The notes under the pieces: model-generated
Databases searched by the model: none
What the model saw: the letters and a program-made list of their open reading frames with translations, nothing else
What the model was told of the DNA's origin: nothing
Position numbers and translations under genes: made by a program
Source of the DNA: Sthenelais limicola
Lineage: Eukaryota; Annelida; Polychaeta; Phyllodocida; Sigalionidae
DNA length: 64,000 bases
NCBI GenBank assembly: GCA_942159475.1
Contig: OW804094.1
Coordinates: 16,489,708 to 16,553,707, forward strand
Reading direction: 5' to 3'
Shown here: positions 1 to 11,367 of the stretch, in pieces
Numbering within the stretch: position 1 is the first letter of the stretch
Layout of the letters: every line of letters starts with the position of its first letter

Positions 1-262
1 ACCATCAGAATTTAAGGAATATGTTAGTTTACGTTGTATTTTTTTGGAAATTATGATAAAGATAATGTTATTTCTCAGAAACATCAAATATCAGAATATA
101 ATAAATGAGTTAATTAAAGAAAAAAGCACCCTTCGTAACTGAACTATTCTATTGCTATTCCATCAGAATTGTTATCAAATATGTTAGTTTATGATGTATT
201 TTCTTGGAAATTATTATAAAGATATTTGCTATATGGTATTTCCCAGAAATATCAAATAGCAG
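1..262. repeat. Diverged direct duplication, about 160-bp period
   Basis: Bases 1-100 and 160-262 are two diverged copies: both hold CATCAGAATT, ATGTTAGTTTA, TTGGAAATTAT, and the run from ATTTC to CAGAAA and ATCAAATA. The window edge cuts the first copy. No protein is implied. Confidence 0.6.
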
Positions 263-492
263 ATGGTTAAGAGTTAGCAATTATCTCAGCACATACTGGA
301 TCAATTTGCCCGATGTTGCCTGTGATAGAGCTAAGGGAAGGCTTCAGATACGTGATACATTAACGGCCTCATATACATGGATATGTTCTTCCCGAAATGT
401 ACAATTAGGGAATCTACATGAGGAAATGGACATGTCCCCTGCAATGCTTAATGGGATGAATCAATATTGCTTCTGACATACATAATGTATAA

Positions 493-734
493 GGGTCAGA
501 TCTCCAGAACGTGTACAATCCGCAGCTTTACACATTTAGTAAATTCTGCTGAATTAGACTGAAATTGGCCAATGCTGGGTATGTGTATGTTTATTTCGTA
601 TTGCATTGATTTATACAATTTGTTTGGCAATGCTTAACTTTATTTTTAACCTGTTTTTAGTCTTCGATATTGAATATTTGAGAGAATTGGCGAAGGTGAA
701 TTGTGCATTTCTGGCATTTCTGGCGATTTCACCC
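493..734 (+). mobile_element. MITE-A copy 1 (subfamily b-like)
   Basis: Starts GGGTCAGATC and ends GATTTCACCC. The interior TTGCATTGATT and TTTGTTTGGCAATG is closest to subfamily b. Flanks ATAA and ATAT resemble a decayed 4-bp TSD. Confidence 0.85.
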
Positions 735-1216
735 ATATCTACGGTAAAACATCCCTGCTATGCATGGGCTACCTTGGGACTAAGCGTCCATACTATTAAG
801 ATATCTTGGCTAAAGGGGAGTCACTATAATGCCCAGTACTGTATTAGTTTAAGTATGTTGAACATATTGAGGAGTTGGTAATAGAGGCATTTTACTAGGT
901 TTTTAATATTGGCTGAATTTTTTAGGAACGAAACTGGGACATCAAATGAAATTTAATTCAATGTTCTATTATTGACAATCCGTCTCACGGTCACGTTCTT
1001 GTTGATAAAAATGTATTTATACGGGCATATTTACATGACAGGTATAATCAATCGAGCATATAAATGGATGCAATCGTTTTTTTCAATACACAAAAAGACC
1101 ATTCTTTATCTAATAGTATATTTCAACTCTCGTTATTTCCATTGCAGAATAAGGTATTTGGGTTGAAGTTGCATTCTCAGGTTTGATGAGAAAGACAATC
1201 TTACCAAATGTAATTA
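735..1216. other. Unannotated AT-rich stretch
   Basis: No repeat family seen elsewhere in the window and no coding frame with recognisable features. Ordinary unique AT-rich sequence. Confidence 0.5.
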
Positions 1217-1217
1217 T

Positions 1218-1351
1218 ATTATGACTTATAGGACTGAATTCATCAATATTGTATTGCTGTTATATTTTTATTCAAGAGTTACTCATATTATGACTTATAG
1301 GACTGAATTCATCAATATTCTGCTGCTGTTATATGTTTATACGAGAATTTA
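1218..1351. repeat. Tandem duplication, 69-bp period, two units
   Basis: The unit beginning ATTATGACTTATAGGACTG occurs at 1218 and again at 1287. Both continue to a GCTGTTATAT block with few differences, so the duplication is fairly recent. Confidence 0.85.
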
Positions 1352-1574
1352 AAGTAGAGATGGCTGAGAGAAAAGAGCCGCCGGTGAGCGATAATAAGTG
1401 AAGTCTTCATTGGAAAGGATTCGGGCGAGTTCTCCAAATACAGCTGAGGACGTTTTAGAAGCCCTGCAGCTAAAACTACTGGACAAAATCTTCTAAAATG
1501 TTGGTCAAATGTCTCTTAGATGTTTTGGGAAATAGCAGAACAAAAAGTAGAAAATGTTCAGTTTTTGACTGACG
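1352..1574. other. Unannotated sequence
   Basis: No repeat, RNA gene or plausible coding frame recognised. Confidence 0.4.
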
Positions 1575-1850
1575 TTTTTTTTTTTTTTTTTAACATATCT
1601 TTATTCAGGCAAAATAAGTGCTGGCATATGCCAAACAAAATTAATGCAAGGCTCGGATAGGTCCGGTATTCCACCTTGTCCTTTAAGTTAACTGCTTTAT
1701 TTGATGCTGGATAGTGTTGCATAAAACAAAACATTTGAGTTGAATTGAAAAATCTTTTATTTGTCTTTTGTATACATGAGTTGGAGCCTGAGAAATAGGA
1801 ATACTGACATATAGAATTAGATTCCATTTCTTCCTGCCTTTACCTTAGTA
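1575..1850 (-). mobile_element. Possible retroposed 3' end (poly-A tail on minus strand)
   Basis: Read on the minus strand, a TTTATT at 1600-1605 is an AATAAA signal followed about 9 bases later by an uninterrupted A17 tract (1575-1591). That is the signature of a reverse-transcribed polyadenylated transcript. No coding homology is recognised in the body and no clear TSD was found, so the 5' limit is arbitrary. An A-rich LINE or SINE tail is equally possible. Confidence 0.4.
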
Positions 1851-2450
1851 TTACGATAGGAAGCTTGATTAGTTGCTAAAAGGACACATATCATGTTATA
1901 CAATGTTTATATCATACGATATATAATAAAGCATGGTATTACATGTCTTTTGAATTAACTCTCAATAAGTAAGTGAATAATAAATTCAAATAAACAGGAT
2001 TAAGCAGAATATAGGCCTACCTCCGCTTCTCGGACTAGGTACTGTAACATTAATTTAACATAATACTGCATTTATATAATGCCATTGGACTTTTTCTCGG
2101 AACCTTTTTCTTGCCAGGAACTTCTCCTTGGCCCCATAAAAACACCAGGGCCTACTAAATACACGGTTACACTAAATACTATGTAAACAGGCCATGAATA
2201 ATTCCCAACTAATACATCTTCCCCCCTGGCCAATACTGGGGAGTGATGCATAGCATTCTATGAAGTACGCGGCTAATATATATGGAGATGTCGAGATTTC
2301 TTATTCTATTATTCATGAATGGCATTCATCACACATGAAATACTGGTACAATTAACTGATTAATCATCATCCCACTCATTAATATCCTTCATAGAGTTTA
2401 TATCTACTTGTGGGTTTGGGTGTAGACAGTTGAACACTTCGTTCTTGTTT
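1851..2450. other. Unannotated AT-rich stretch
   Basis: No repeat shared with the rest of the window and no recognisable coding frame. Confidence 0.45.
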
Positions 2451-2452
2451 CT

Positions 2453-2612
2453 TGTGAGCGAGATTGGTTGCTTTACGCCCTTATCAACACATTGAAGGTT
2501 ATATCAAGGGCGGGAGAGCTGAGAGGGAGGCAGTTTATGATCATACCCAGGAAATGGAGATAGAGTAGAAGGGAGAGAGTGACAGTGAAAAGAGACAGAA
2601 AGGCACTTGTGT
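2453..2612 (+). repeat. Repeat D copy 1
   Basis: Contains TTGGTTGCTTTACGCCC, CTTATCAACACATTG and ATCAAGGGCGGGAGAGCTG, then GGAGGCAGTTTATGATCAT, CCCAGGAAAT, a GA-rich tract and ACAGAAAGGCACTT. CTTGTG occurs at both edges, a possible short TSD. CGCCCTTAT and ATATCAAGGGCG can pair as a hairpin. It is non-coding and its class is not recognised; repeat D copy 4 suggests a retroposon. Confidence 0.75.
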
Positions 2613-2660
2613 GAGGGGTGACCGGGTTGTCTCTTTAGCCTAATTTACAGTATATATATT

Positions 2661-2895
2661 GGGTGAAATTGACAGGAAATGTACAATTCGCCTTCACCAA
2701 TCCTCTCAAATAACCCATATTTAAGACAGAAACGAGCTTCAAAATGCAGTTTAACATAACGGAGCTGATACTTTAAATCAATGCGATACTAAATATACTC
2801 AGATATACCCGGTATTCTTCATTTTTCAGCCTAATTTAGGAGAATTTCCTAAATGTTTAGAACTGCCAATTGTACACTTACTGAAAAAGTGACCC
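2661..2895 (-). mobile_element. MITE-A copy 2 (subfamily a)
   Basis: Left end GGGTGAAATTGACAGG, right end AAAAGTGACCC. Interior carries GATACTTTAAATCAATGCGATA and AATATACTCAGATATACCCGG in separate blocks. Flanks TATT and ATAT do not match exactly. Confidence 0.88.
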
Positions 2896-3379
2896 ATATC
2901 ACCCTTATTGATACGCAATCATCTATGTACAGGTACATAAATATGCATCCATAAAGTTCAAGAAAGTCCTGCCTTGATTGACTTTCAGAGGAAAAAGGAC
3001 CTTAGTGTTTGGTATTTGTGAGCTAAATAGTATACAGATGTGTAGGAATGTTGCTGAATGAAAGAATAGCAGTTATCGATCGTTTTTTCTCTCACAATGG
3101 TATAAATTCAAATCCGACCGGAGAAGGTATACAAACTAATGGACTTTGGTTATGAATTTGGAAATGAAACTTGGTGATATGAAAATAGAACCTGACTGGG
3201 ATTTTATCTACTAACAGTGCACAAGCGGCCCCTAATGGAGATTATTATTATTCTAAGCTCAATTCTGTATCTTGCTTTTGTCTGAATAAAAATTCTTATA
3301 TATATTAATCCTTTTAGTCACTGTATAAATCAGTTCTAGAACCAGGACCGTTCAAGGCAGTGCATAACAATGTTTATTC
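2896..3379. other. Unannotated sequence
   Basis: Unique AT-rich DNA. A short TCTGAATAAAAATTC near 3280 contains AATAAA but no transcript evidence accompanies it. Confidence 0.4.
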
Positions 3380-3382
3380 TAA

Positions 3383-3594
3383 AGGGTTGTCTCCACTGGC
3401 TGCGATAAGCACTGCGATAAGCCTTGCGATGGTTTGTGCTGGTTCTGTGGGTGGAGAGGAATGACAAGGTCCTTGCCTACATGGTCGGTAAACCATGTAG
3501 AGAGGACCTCGTCACTCCTCACCAACACAGCACCATCGCAAGGCTTACCGCAGAGCTTACCGCAGAGCCTACCGCAGCCAGTGGAGACCACCCT
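3383..3594. mobile_element. MITE-E copy 1, Harbinger-like foldback element
   Basis: A palindromic element. The left end AGGGTTGTCTCCACTGGCTG pairs with the right end CAGTGGAGACCACCCT, and the arms continue inward through the GCGATAAGC / GCTTACCGC and CTTGCGATGG / CCATCGCAAGG steps. It is flanked by TAA on both sides (3380-3382 and 3595-3597). A 3-bp TWA duplication is characteristic of PIF/Harbinger elements. It is non-autonomous; apparent reading frames on both strands are only its two arms. Confidence 0.88.
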
Positions 3595-3597
3595 TAA

Positions 3598-4232
3598 GGC
3601 CTCTTGTTTTTTATGGACTGAAGGATCTCGTTGGAAGTCTGCTGCTACTTGTGAGATTCTTAGACTGAGAAAAAAGCAGGGCCTTTGAATAAATATTGGC
3701 AGGCGCACCACTCGTTGCAAGTCAACATGTTAATTGTCCTTATTATAGATGGCAATCACAGGAAGAACTGGCATCATTGTTTAAGTCAGAGGTCATCCAC
3801 CCTTGAAATAAAATCAGCAATACAGAATTTTTTAATTGAATTGAATTGAATTATTAGTGCAGATATTGTACGGAATCGGATGCCCCAAGTGGTGCTCCTA
3901 TATTACTATTTCCTGAGGTAGAAATTGTTTTTATTAATTATTTTAATTGATTGGAATTCATCTACACGAGCTTACAGTGAACATTTTTTTTGTTTAGAAT
4001 TTGTATACAGTCAATCTTCTGTAAAATTGCAGTTGAACATAAACAGGCTTGTATATCATGTGGTAACAGGTCGTTCATTTCGCTTTTTTATTTAGCTGAG
4101 ATGAAGTTTTGAGTCAGTGAAAACAATGAAGAAAAGGAGGCTGAGGGGAGATTTAGTAGAAATTCGAACATTCTGTGAACATCTTTTGTTGAAAAAACAT
4201 CCTGAGATAATAGGACAATATGAAACACAAAT
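3598..4232. other. Unannotated stretch with short TTGAA tandem
   Basis: Mostly unique sequence. A short (TTGAA)n tract lies at about 3836-3852. No gene recognised. Confidence 0.45.
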
Positions 4233-4467
4233 GGATCAGATCTTCAGACTATGTACAATTGGCAGATTTACACATTTAGTAAACTGTGCAAAATTAGACT
4301 GAAAAATGGTCAATACTAGGTATATCTGAGTATATTTGGTATTGCTTTGATTCTAGCAATCGGTTTGGTCATGTTGAACTGTATCTTGAACCTTATTTTT
4401 GTCTTAAATTCGGGCTATTCGAGAGGATTGGTGAAGACAAATTGTACATTTTCTGACGATTTCGTCC
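4233..4467 (+). mobile_element. MITE-A copy 3 (subfamily b), TSD AAAT
   Basis: Starts GGATCAGATCTTCAGA, ends GACGATTTCGTCC. AAAT stands on both sides, a perfect 4-bp duplication. Interior TCTAGCAATCGGTTTGG. Confidence 0.9.
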
Positions 4468-4794
4468 AAATAGGCAGAGAGTGAGAAGAAGCAGCATATT
4501 GATAGTGTACTGAGTAGGTGAGATGAGCGATTTCTGCATGATGACCGTGATAGTGGTAACCATATGATTGCTACATTGCATGGGATGGACATTTGGGCTA
4601 TTGTTATTATACAATAGTATGGGAATTAACGCATCTCCCCGTCCGCCCTGGCTACTGAATGGGGGGAGATATTTATGCTGTCATTATACGAGATACCGAC
4701 ACAAGGGAGATATTCCCTTACCCGCTGCTTCTTTGTCATGCCACACTATTGGGAAATGTGGTTCATGGGGTGCTGCTTATAATAGGGTGAAATC

Positions 4795-5018
4795 GTCAAA
4801 ACATGTACAATTGGTCTTCGACAATCGTCTTAAATAACCCGAATTTAAGACAATAATGAGTTTCAAAATTTAGTTTAATATGATCAAACTGATAGTCTGA
4901 ATCAAGGCAATATCGAATATATTCAGATATACCATGAATTGACCATTTTCCAGCCTAATTTTGCAGCTTTTCCTAATGTGTAGATCTGCCGATTGTACAT
5001 TTTCTGAAGATCTGACCA
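4795..5018 (-). mobile_element. MITE-A copy 4 (subfamily f-like)
   Basis: Left end GGGTGAAATCGTCA, right end GAAGATCTGACC. Interior AGTCTGAATCAAGGCAAT. No clear TSD. Confidence 0.85.
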
Positions 5019-5221
5019 AGGGGATTGCCATGTGAAACCATAGAGAGTGGCCAAGAATATGTTTACAAACCGCTTCACGAATCATTGTTTAGAAATGGAA
5101 AAGGGCCCAATTTCTATTTCTGATTAGCTTGTTGATATATTTGGTTTATATTTGATTTAATCATTATCACGATGTTAACGCCATCCTTTTACGGGACTCA
5201 AGGTTCATAACTTACACTCAT

Positions 5222-5440
5222 GGGTCAAATGTTCTGAAAATGTACAATTGGCCTTCACAAATTTTCCTAAATAACCCAAATTTAAGACGAAAATCAGGTT
5301 CAAAATACAATTCAATATAACCAGACAGATTTATTAAATGAATACAATACAGAATACACTCAGATATACCTCGAATTTCTCATTTTTCACTCTAATTTAG
5401 CAGAATCTGATAGATGTGTAGAACTGTAGATTGTGCCCTC
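5222..5440 (-). mobile_element. MITE-A copy 5 (subfamily c), right end eroded
   Basis: Left end GGGTCAAATGTTCTGA is intact. The interior ATTAAATGAATACAATACAG is subfamily c. The right terminal repeat stops after AGATTGTGCCCTC. Confidence 0.8.
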
Positions 5441-5748
5441 GGCCCTTTACATTCATTGCTGGGTTAACACTTTCATTAGCAGAACTTGAGGAAGTGCATA
5501 ATCCATAAATGCCTAGTAAAAAGAAATATAATATGAGCAAGGACGCCAACATGTACATGTATGTATGCAGGAATTAGCATATATACGATCATTGACGGAT
5601 CATGTTGAACTGCATAGTCCAGATTCTCATCAACACCCGGTGCGCACATAACCCTATGACCCAACACTCTATTTTTATTCCATTATAAAAGGTTTCTCCT
5701 ATCTGTGGAAGGCTCCCACGCCTCCATAACGAAGCTATTTAACTTATT
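5441..5748. other. Unannotated sequence
   Basis: Nothing recognised between the two neighbouring MITE-A copies. Confidence 0.4.
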
Positions 5749-5980
5749 GGGTCAGATTTTCAGAAAATCTACAATTGGCAGCTCTACACATTTGGTAAAT
5801 TCAGCTAAATTAGGCTGAAATTTGGTCAATACTTGGTAAATTTGTATATAATCGGCATTGCATTGATTCTAGCAATCTGTTTGGTTATATTAAACTGAAT
5901 ATTAAAGTAATTTTTGTATTCAATTTGCGATATTTGCGGATTGGTGGAGACGTATTGTACATTTTCTGGCGATTTCACTC
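5749..5980 (+). mobile_element. MITE-A copy 6 (subfamily b), TSD TTAT-like
   Basis: Left end GGGTCAGATTTTCAGA, right end GGCGATTTCACTC. TTAT lies one base off the left end and directly after the right end. Confidence 0.87.
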
Positions 5981-6695
5981 TTATGAGTCTGACCTCGCAT
6001 CTTAAGATCTCTTCTTAGGATGCTGTTAGATGCTGCCTGCCTCTTTAATTGATCTCAACATTAATTGATATCCACTAATTCCTCCTCTATCAACCTACTT
6101 TCCTGTATTAATTATGTCCGATCTTTTAATCCAAGATAATATCTTATATTTCCTGCCTCTTGAAAGATTAAGATCTTGAGAAATAAAGAAGTGTGTGGTA
6201 TCTTTAAGCAAACTGTATCTGTTTCTAGAACTAACTTTCCCCTCTTTCATGTAATAAGCCTTCGCACTTTATATTCATATTCAATTTATATTTAATTCAT
6301 ATTAAATCCAACTCCCATTTTGAATCTTTTTTTTTATCTTAAACGATGATATTTCTAATTTCAAAATTGTACTCAGAAATGAAGAAGCAGTTGAAACCGT
6401 ACTTATAATGTTAGTGCTATGGCTGCAAATATACTTTAGAAAAGAAAAGAGAAAAAAAAGCTGCAATCTCAAAGTAATTAAAGTATCTCGAATAGCTATT
6501 CGAGGTAGAACAAAATAGATTCAAGATCTAAGAATGATCTTTCAGATAGCTCATTACCTCGCCAACAGAACGCGTTGCTAGAACCACGAAAGCACCACTT
6601 AGAAAATGAACTAAAGAGATCACTTTCTCCACCCGAGAACGGTCAGGACAAAAATGTCCATTCACTAATTGCTGCACTTGTCTAAGCTGTCCTTG
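5981..6695. other. Unannotated stretch
   Basis: No shared repeat. It contains several TTAAGATCT-like words and an A-rich tract near 6430-6465, but nothing assignable. Confidence 0.4.
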
Positions 6696-6699
6696 ATTG

Positions 6700-6850
6700 C
6701 CTCGCCATGCAAATGCTGAAAATCTTGCCTCGCGTCGCAAATGCTGCTCCGAAGACCTCACCTCGGGATGCAAATGCTGAATGACCTTGCCTCGGGATGC
6801 AAATGCAAATGCTGCTGAGGCCTTTGCCACGCGAGGCAAATACGAAAGCC
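6700..6850. repeat. Degenerate short tandem repeat rich in ATGCAAAT octamers
   Basis: Units of about 30-40 bases with the pattern TTGCCTCGGGATGCAAATGC repeat four to five times. The exact octamer ATGCAAAT occurs at three places and near-octamers at two more. ATGCAAAT is the classic POU-domain (Oct) binding site. Frames across both strands are artefacts of the repetition. Confidence 0.7.
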
Positions 6851-7411
6851 TTCCCAAGTCTATTTTTAGCTGAAAACAAACTGTTTCAACTGTCAGGGGA
6901 TCTAGATATTGGATACTCTAGTTATATATTACTTTTCCATTAAAATAATTGATTGAGATGATGGCTTGGGGTAGGTTTTAGTTTGACGGTTCTTGTTTGC
7001 GTGAGAGATGGTAATTAGAGCGGACGGCTATCAACTTCCTGAACATTTCAATCACTATCTATGAGAGTGTTTCCGGACATTAAAAAAGACCGTGTACAGT
7101 AGGTGCTTTTTATCACGCCAAAATATTATGAATATTATGAAGTAAAAAACGGAAATGAATTGGCATAATATGGATACAAAATTTGAGAATTGTTTTGTCT
7201 GTTTTTATCACGTACAAACCGCATCAAAATGTAATAACTAATTCATCGATTTTAGATTATTAAAGGAACGTTTTGGAAATTGGACGTTCGTGCCTGGGGT
7301 TCGGATTGTAAAAATGAACGATTCGAGTACATTAAGATATGAAAAAAAAAACAATATAAAGGGATGGAAATAATATTATACAGTCATCTATGCTTATGAT
7401 CATGAAGTTAA
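6851..7411. other. Unannotated stretch
   Basis: Unique AT-rich sequence with no repeat or gene recognised. Confidence 0.4.
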
Positions 7412-7630
7412 TGGTCAGATTTTCAGAAATGTACAATTTGCAGAGCAACACATTTAGTAAATTCTGCTAAATTAGACCGAAAAATCACCAGCTATATCTG
7501 AGTATATTTAATATTGCCTTGATTTAAACAATCTGTTAGGTTATGTTGAACTGTATTTTGAGTCTCATTTTTCCATTAAATTTGGGTCAGTTATGAGGAT
7601 TTCTGAATGTGAAATCTGGAAACTTAACCC
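7412..7630 (+). mobile_element. MITE-A copy 7 (f/d mosaic), TSD TTAA-like
   Basis: Left half ATTTAAACAATCTGTTAGG is subfamily f. The right end GATTTCTGAATGTGAAAT is d-like and lacks about 15 bases of the terminal repeat before AACTTAACCC. TTAA flanks both ends. Confidence 0.78.
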
Positions 7631-7935
7631 TTAAGGTTCATTGTTGTAGCTTTGAGTCAATTTCTTTTGCATTTTGTTCCATATTCAAGTCTAAATATAT
7701 CAAAAGCTTAGTACCTTGTAACAAGCACCTGTTGAAGGTTTCATGTTCAATCGGTGACATACGAATTATCGGGTGCTTTTTATATTAAAAATGTTGTATA
7801 ATTTATTCCAAATGCAGGGTGGATGGATTATATAAATGTTATTTATTGTGAATACAGAAACTCATAGGATTATCTAACTGTGTATACAACTAGACACGTG
7901 TTAGTCCTGTTAGTAGCTGTTTGAAACAACTATAT
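7631..7935. other. Unannotated sequence
   Basis: Nothing recognised. Confidence 0.4.
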
Positions 7936-8170
7936 GGGTCAGATTTTCAGAAAATGTACATTTGGCAGATCTACACATTGAGTAATTTCTGCTAAATTAA
8001 GCTGAAAAATGAAGAATACCGGGTATATCTGAGTATATTTGGTATCGCATTGATTTAAAGTATCAGTTCTGTTATGTTAAACTGCATTTTGAAGCTCATT
8101 TTTGTCTTAAATGTGGGTTATTTGAGAGGATTGGTGAAGGCGAATTGTACATTTTCTGAAAATCTGACCC
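7936..8170 (+). mobile_element. MITE-A copy 8 (subfamily a), intact, TSD ATAT
   Basis: A near-consensus copy: left end GGGTCAGATTTTCAGAAA, right end TTTCTGAAAATCTGACCC, ATAT on both sides (7932-7935 and 8171-8174). A good reference copy for the family. Confidence 0.95.
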
Positions 8171-9144
8171 ATATGCTCGTTCTATGTTGAAGTAATTGTA
8201 TTATCAGTCTAATGTACCCGATCCTTTGTATCACAGTGTAACTCCGTTTACTTCAGTTTAGACTGGGAGCATTGTGTTGCACAAATTTGTGTTTCTGAAT
8301 AAAGAATTTAAGAATTAATTTAATTTTCACCAGCCACCCACCTACAAAAACCGTACTCTGCACTCTCAGTTAACATCTGTCAAAAACTAATGATTTTCTT
8401 TATTTTTGTTTCGTTCTTTCCCAGCCCTCTTAGATTCATTTGAGAGACATTTTGGAGGATATTGTCTGGTTGATTTTGTCATAAAAGAACACATTTATAT
8501 TTCGGAGCTTCGCCAAAATCCTTTTCCATGATGGCTTCACTTATTATTGCTCAGTGGTGGCCGTTTATCCTCGGCCGATTCTTTTATAGCGTAGTTGGAG
8601 GAAATATCGCTTGTATAGTGGGGATCCCGATAGTTATAGTTGAGGTGGTTCTAATAGTGAGGAAAAATCCCAAAGGTGTTGGGTTTTTTCCTTCTCCGTT
8701 TTTTTAAAAACTGAGAAGGATAATGAATGACATACCATTCTGTCAATCATCTAATTCAGCAAGTTTGTGTGATAAGTTTGTGGCGTTGTGTTAGGTGCTA
8801 GTGTGGAGGCTTATCTGGACGATATCTCGACAGACGATTAGTAATCAATTTTTCTAATTGTTTCCAAAACATAGGATACAAATATTCAAATTTAAAGTAA
8901 GATATTTAGGAAATGTTCAAACACGCTGCACATTTCTGTACACAGAAACGAAAAAAAAGGTTAAAAACAACAACACTATAATGTTACACTTGTGGAGCGG
9001 CTGGGGCTCCCTTTAGTATGATAAAAACAACATATACTAATACCATCCAGCACCCACGGTGCCCCAGCCTCACCTAAAGCATTATAACAACCTGTGAAGT
9101 AACAGCTGTAGTGCATACACAAAGTACAGAAAGCTTTCCCTTCA
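8171..9144. other. Unannotated stretch of nearly 1 kb
   Basis: No shared repeat family and no convincing coding frame. An AATAAAGAATTTAAG near 8300 resembles a polyadenylation signal, but no transcript is evident. Confidence 0.4.
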
Positions 9145-9378
9145 GGGGAAAATCGCCAGAAAATGCACAATTGACCTTTGCCAATCCTCTCAAATAATCA
9201 CGATTTCAGACAAAATGTCATTCAAAATAAAGTTGAACATAACCAAACATGTTTTTTTAATCAACTAAATACCAAATATATTCAGATATACCTAGCATTG
9301 GTCACGTTTCAGTCCAATGTAGCAGAATTTACAAAATGTGTAGAGCTGCCGATTGTGCATTTTGTACAAATCGGACCC
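9145..9378 (-). mobile_element. MITE-A copy 9 (subfamily g)
   Basis: Left end GGGGAAAATCGCCAGAAA, interior CATGTTTTTTTAATCAACT, right end AAATCGGACCC. Flanks TTCA and ATCA differ by one base. Confidence 0.88.
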
Positions 9379-9944
9379 ATCAGCCATTCGTGCTAAGCTG
9401 CTGAACTTTCCCCAGTATCCATATTTATCCAATTTAGAGGGTTTCACTCAGTAGGAAGGAAGGTGATAGCCATAAAAATTGTGCCTGTGCCTTAGCATTA
9501 CCCCGCCTTTGCTTGTAGGGTCAGCAGCTTGCATGCAACGCCTTCAGTCGCCCTGTCTCCCATTCCTGCCTTCCCCATCACCCTCACATCAAGACAAATT
9601 GGTGGAGAAAAACTACTTGACTACATTTGCCATTTCAGCAATGCTTGCATTGCTTTTCTTGCCCCCTGGAAAATCCCTCAATGCCTGGGCAGTGATTAAT
9701 GGTTTTGTAAGATTTAAAAATGACTCGCCAAGACCCTGGGGGTGAGGTTTTGTTAAGGGTAAGTGAGTTTGATTGCGTGTTGGGTAATGCAGTCTGCCCC
9801 TGTGTAGCACCGACCCGCCCGAGCGAGAGAGCGAAAGAGGGCAGCGAGTTGATCTTATATGCTCAACGAGGGCAGGGTTGAGTAACTCATTGATAGCCTG
9901 CCCCTGACCTGAACTGAGGGGCACAATGAGGTGAAGGGTATGGG
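9379..9944. other. Unannotated stretch
   Basis: Open frames in both directions here (9479-9745, 9613-9924) overlap each other and show no domain. Nothing recognised. Confidence 0.35.
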
Positions 9945-10008
9945 TAGGTGGGTGGGTGGGTGGGTGGGGGGGGGAGGGGGTGGTCTATGAATCGGGGTGT
10001 GTGGGGAA
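9945..10008. repeat. G-rich (GGTG)n tract, G-quadruplex candidate
   Basis: Runs of GGGTGGGTGGGTGGG followed by a long G tract. The plus strand has many G triplets with one-base spacers, the best possible arrangement for a parallel G-quadruplex. Confidence 0.7.
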
Positions 10009-10044
10009 GGGGGACTCTCATGATTGCTTATGATTTGATGATTT

Positions 10045-10281
10045 GGGTGACATTTCCAGAAAATGCACAATTCACATTTAGAAACCCTCCCAAATAACCC
10101 GAATTTAATAAAAAAAAAATGAGACTCAAAACACAATTCAACATAACCAACCACATCCCTTGAATCAACTCGATGCCAAATATAGTCAGATATACCCGGT
10201 ATTTATCATTTTCAGCCTAATTTAGCCTAATTTGCTAAATGTGTAAAGCTGCCAATTGTACATTTTCTGGCAACCTGACCC
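10045..10281 (-). mobile_element. MITE-A copy 10 (subfamily d), TSD ATTT
   Basis: Left end GGGTGACATTTCCAGAAA, then CACATTTAGAAACCCTCCC. Right end GGCAACCTGACCC. ATTT flanks both ends exactly. Confidence 0.92.
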
Positions 10282-10407
10282 ATTTGATCGTGTGGGAGGG
10301 GTTTAATTACCCCTTGTCCATATTATGGAGTTGAGTGAGGAGGTGTTCCTCCATCCTTTACTTATGATTTGGGAGTTTATAGGACGGGAATCCAATGATT
10401 GGCTTAT

Positions 10408-10643
10408 GGGGGAAATCGCCAGAAAACGTACAATTCGCCTTCACCAATCCTCTCAAATAAAACACATTTAAGACAAAAAATTAGGTTTAAAATACAGTTC
10501 ACTACAACTAAACACATTGTTTGAATCAAGGTAACATCAAATATATTCAGATATACCTTGTATTGGCAATTTTTCACTCTGATTTATCCGAATTTACTAA
10601 ATGTGTAGATCTGCAAATTGTACATTTTTTTAAGATCTGACCC
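10408..10643 (-). mobile_element. MITE-A copy 11 (subfamily f)
   Basis: Left end GGGGGAAATCGCCAGAAA, interior TTGTTTGAATCAAGG, right end TAAGATCTGACCC. Flanks TTAT and TCAT differ at one base. Confidence 0.88.
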
Positions 10644-10843
10644 TCATGAAGGGGACGTGGGAAGGGTTTAGGGTCTCTCTCATCTGCCTATGATTCACAG
10701 GAGGCGGGGTTTCAACCTCATTTGCTCATCGAGTGGGCTCGGGCTCGGTGTTTCTCAATTATTTTCTCATTATTTGGGGTAGGGGAGGGTATTTCCCCCA
10801 TCATTTATAATTTGGGTTGGGGATGGAAGGCGACGACCAACTT

Positions 10844-11078
10844 GGGTCAGATTTTCAGAAAATGCACAATCTACACTTCTCAACATCTCTCAAATTCTGC
10901 TAAATTAGAGTGAAAAATGATAAATACTAGGTATATCTGAGTGTATCCTGTATTGCATTTATCCAATAAATCTGTCTGGTTATGTTGAACTGTATTTCAA
11001 ACCTCATTTCTGTCTTAAATCTGGATTATTTGAGATGATTGGTGAAGCCGAATTGTACATTTTCCGAAAATCTGACCC
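10844..11078 (+). mobile_element. MITE-A copy 12 (subfamily c)
   Basis: Left end GGGTCAGATTTTCAGAAA, right end CCGAAAATCTGACCC, interior TATCCAATAAATCTGTCTGG. Flanks do not match. Confidence 0.88.
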
Positions 11079-11099
11079 AGGAGGGCATGGATCCCATTA

Positions 11100-11240
11100 T
11101 GATGACATGCATTACCCACCAGTTCCCCATGAGTTGGGGGCAAGGGAGGGTGTGCCCTATCATGAGTTGGGGGTAAGGGAGGGTGTTCCCTATCGTTTGC
11201 TCATGATGTGTTGGTGGGTGAAAAGGGGATTGATTGATTG
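11100..11240. repeat. Short tandem of GAGTTGGGG(C/G)(A/T)AGGGAGGGTG units
   Basis: Two adjacent units of about 37 bases carry GAGTTGGGG, AAGGGAGGGTG and CCCTAT. No coding meaning is apparent. Confidence 0.5.
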
Positions 11241-11367
11241 ATCTGGTGTTGTAGTGAGGGACCGATAGAACAAGCCTGAGCTGGTGGCCTGAGAGCTGAC
11301 CACCCACCCCTACAGCAGCAACCAGCTTGTACTCTGCTCCCTGAGTTATTGACCTGTCAGGCTGAGT

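Noticed and set aside
3379..3720. 113-codon minus-strand frame
   Set aside because: Arms of MITE-E; similar peptides occur at every MITE-E copy and on both strands.
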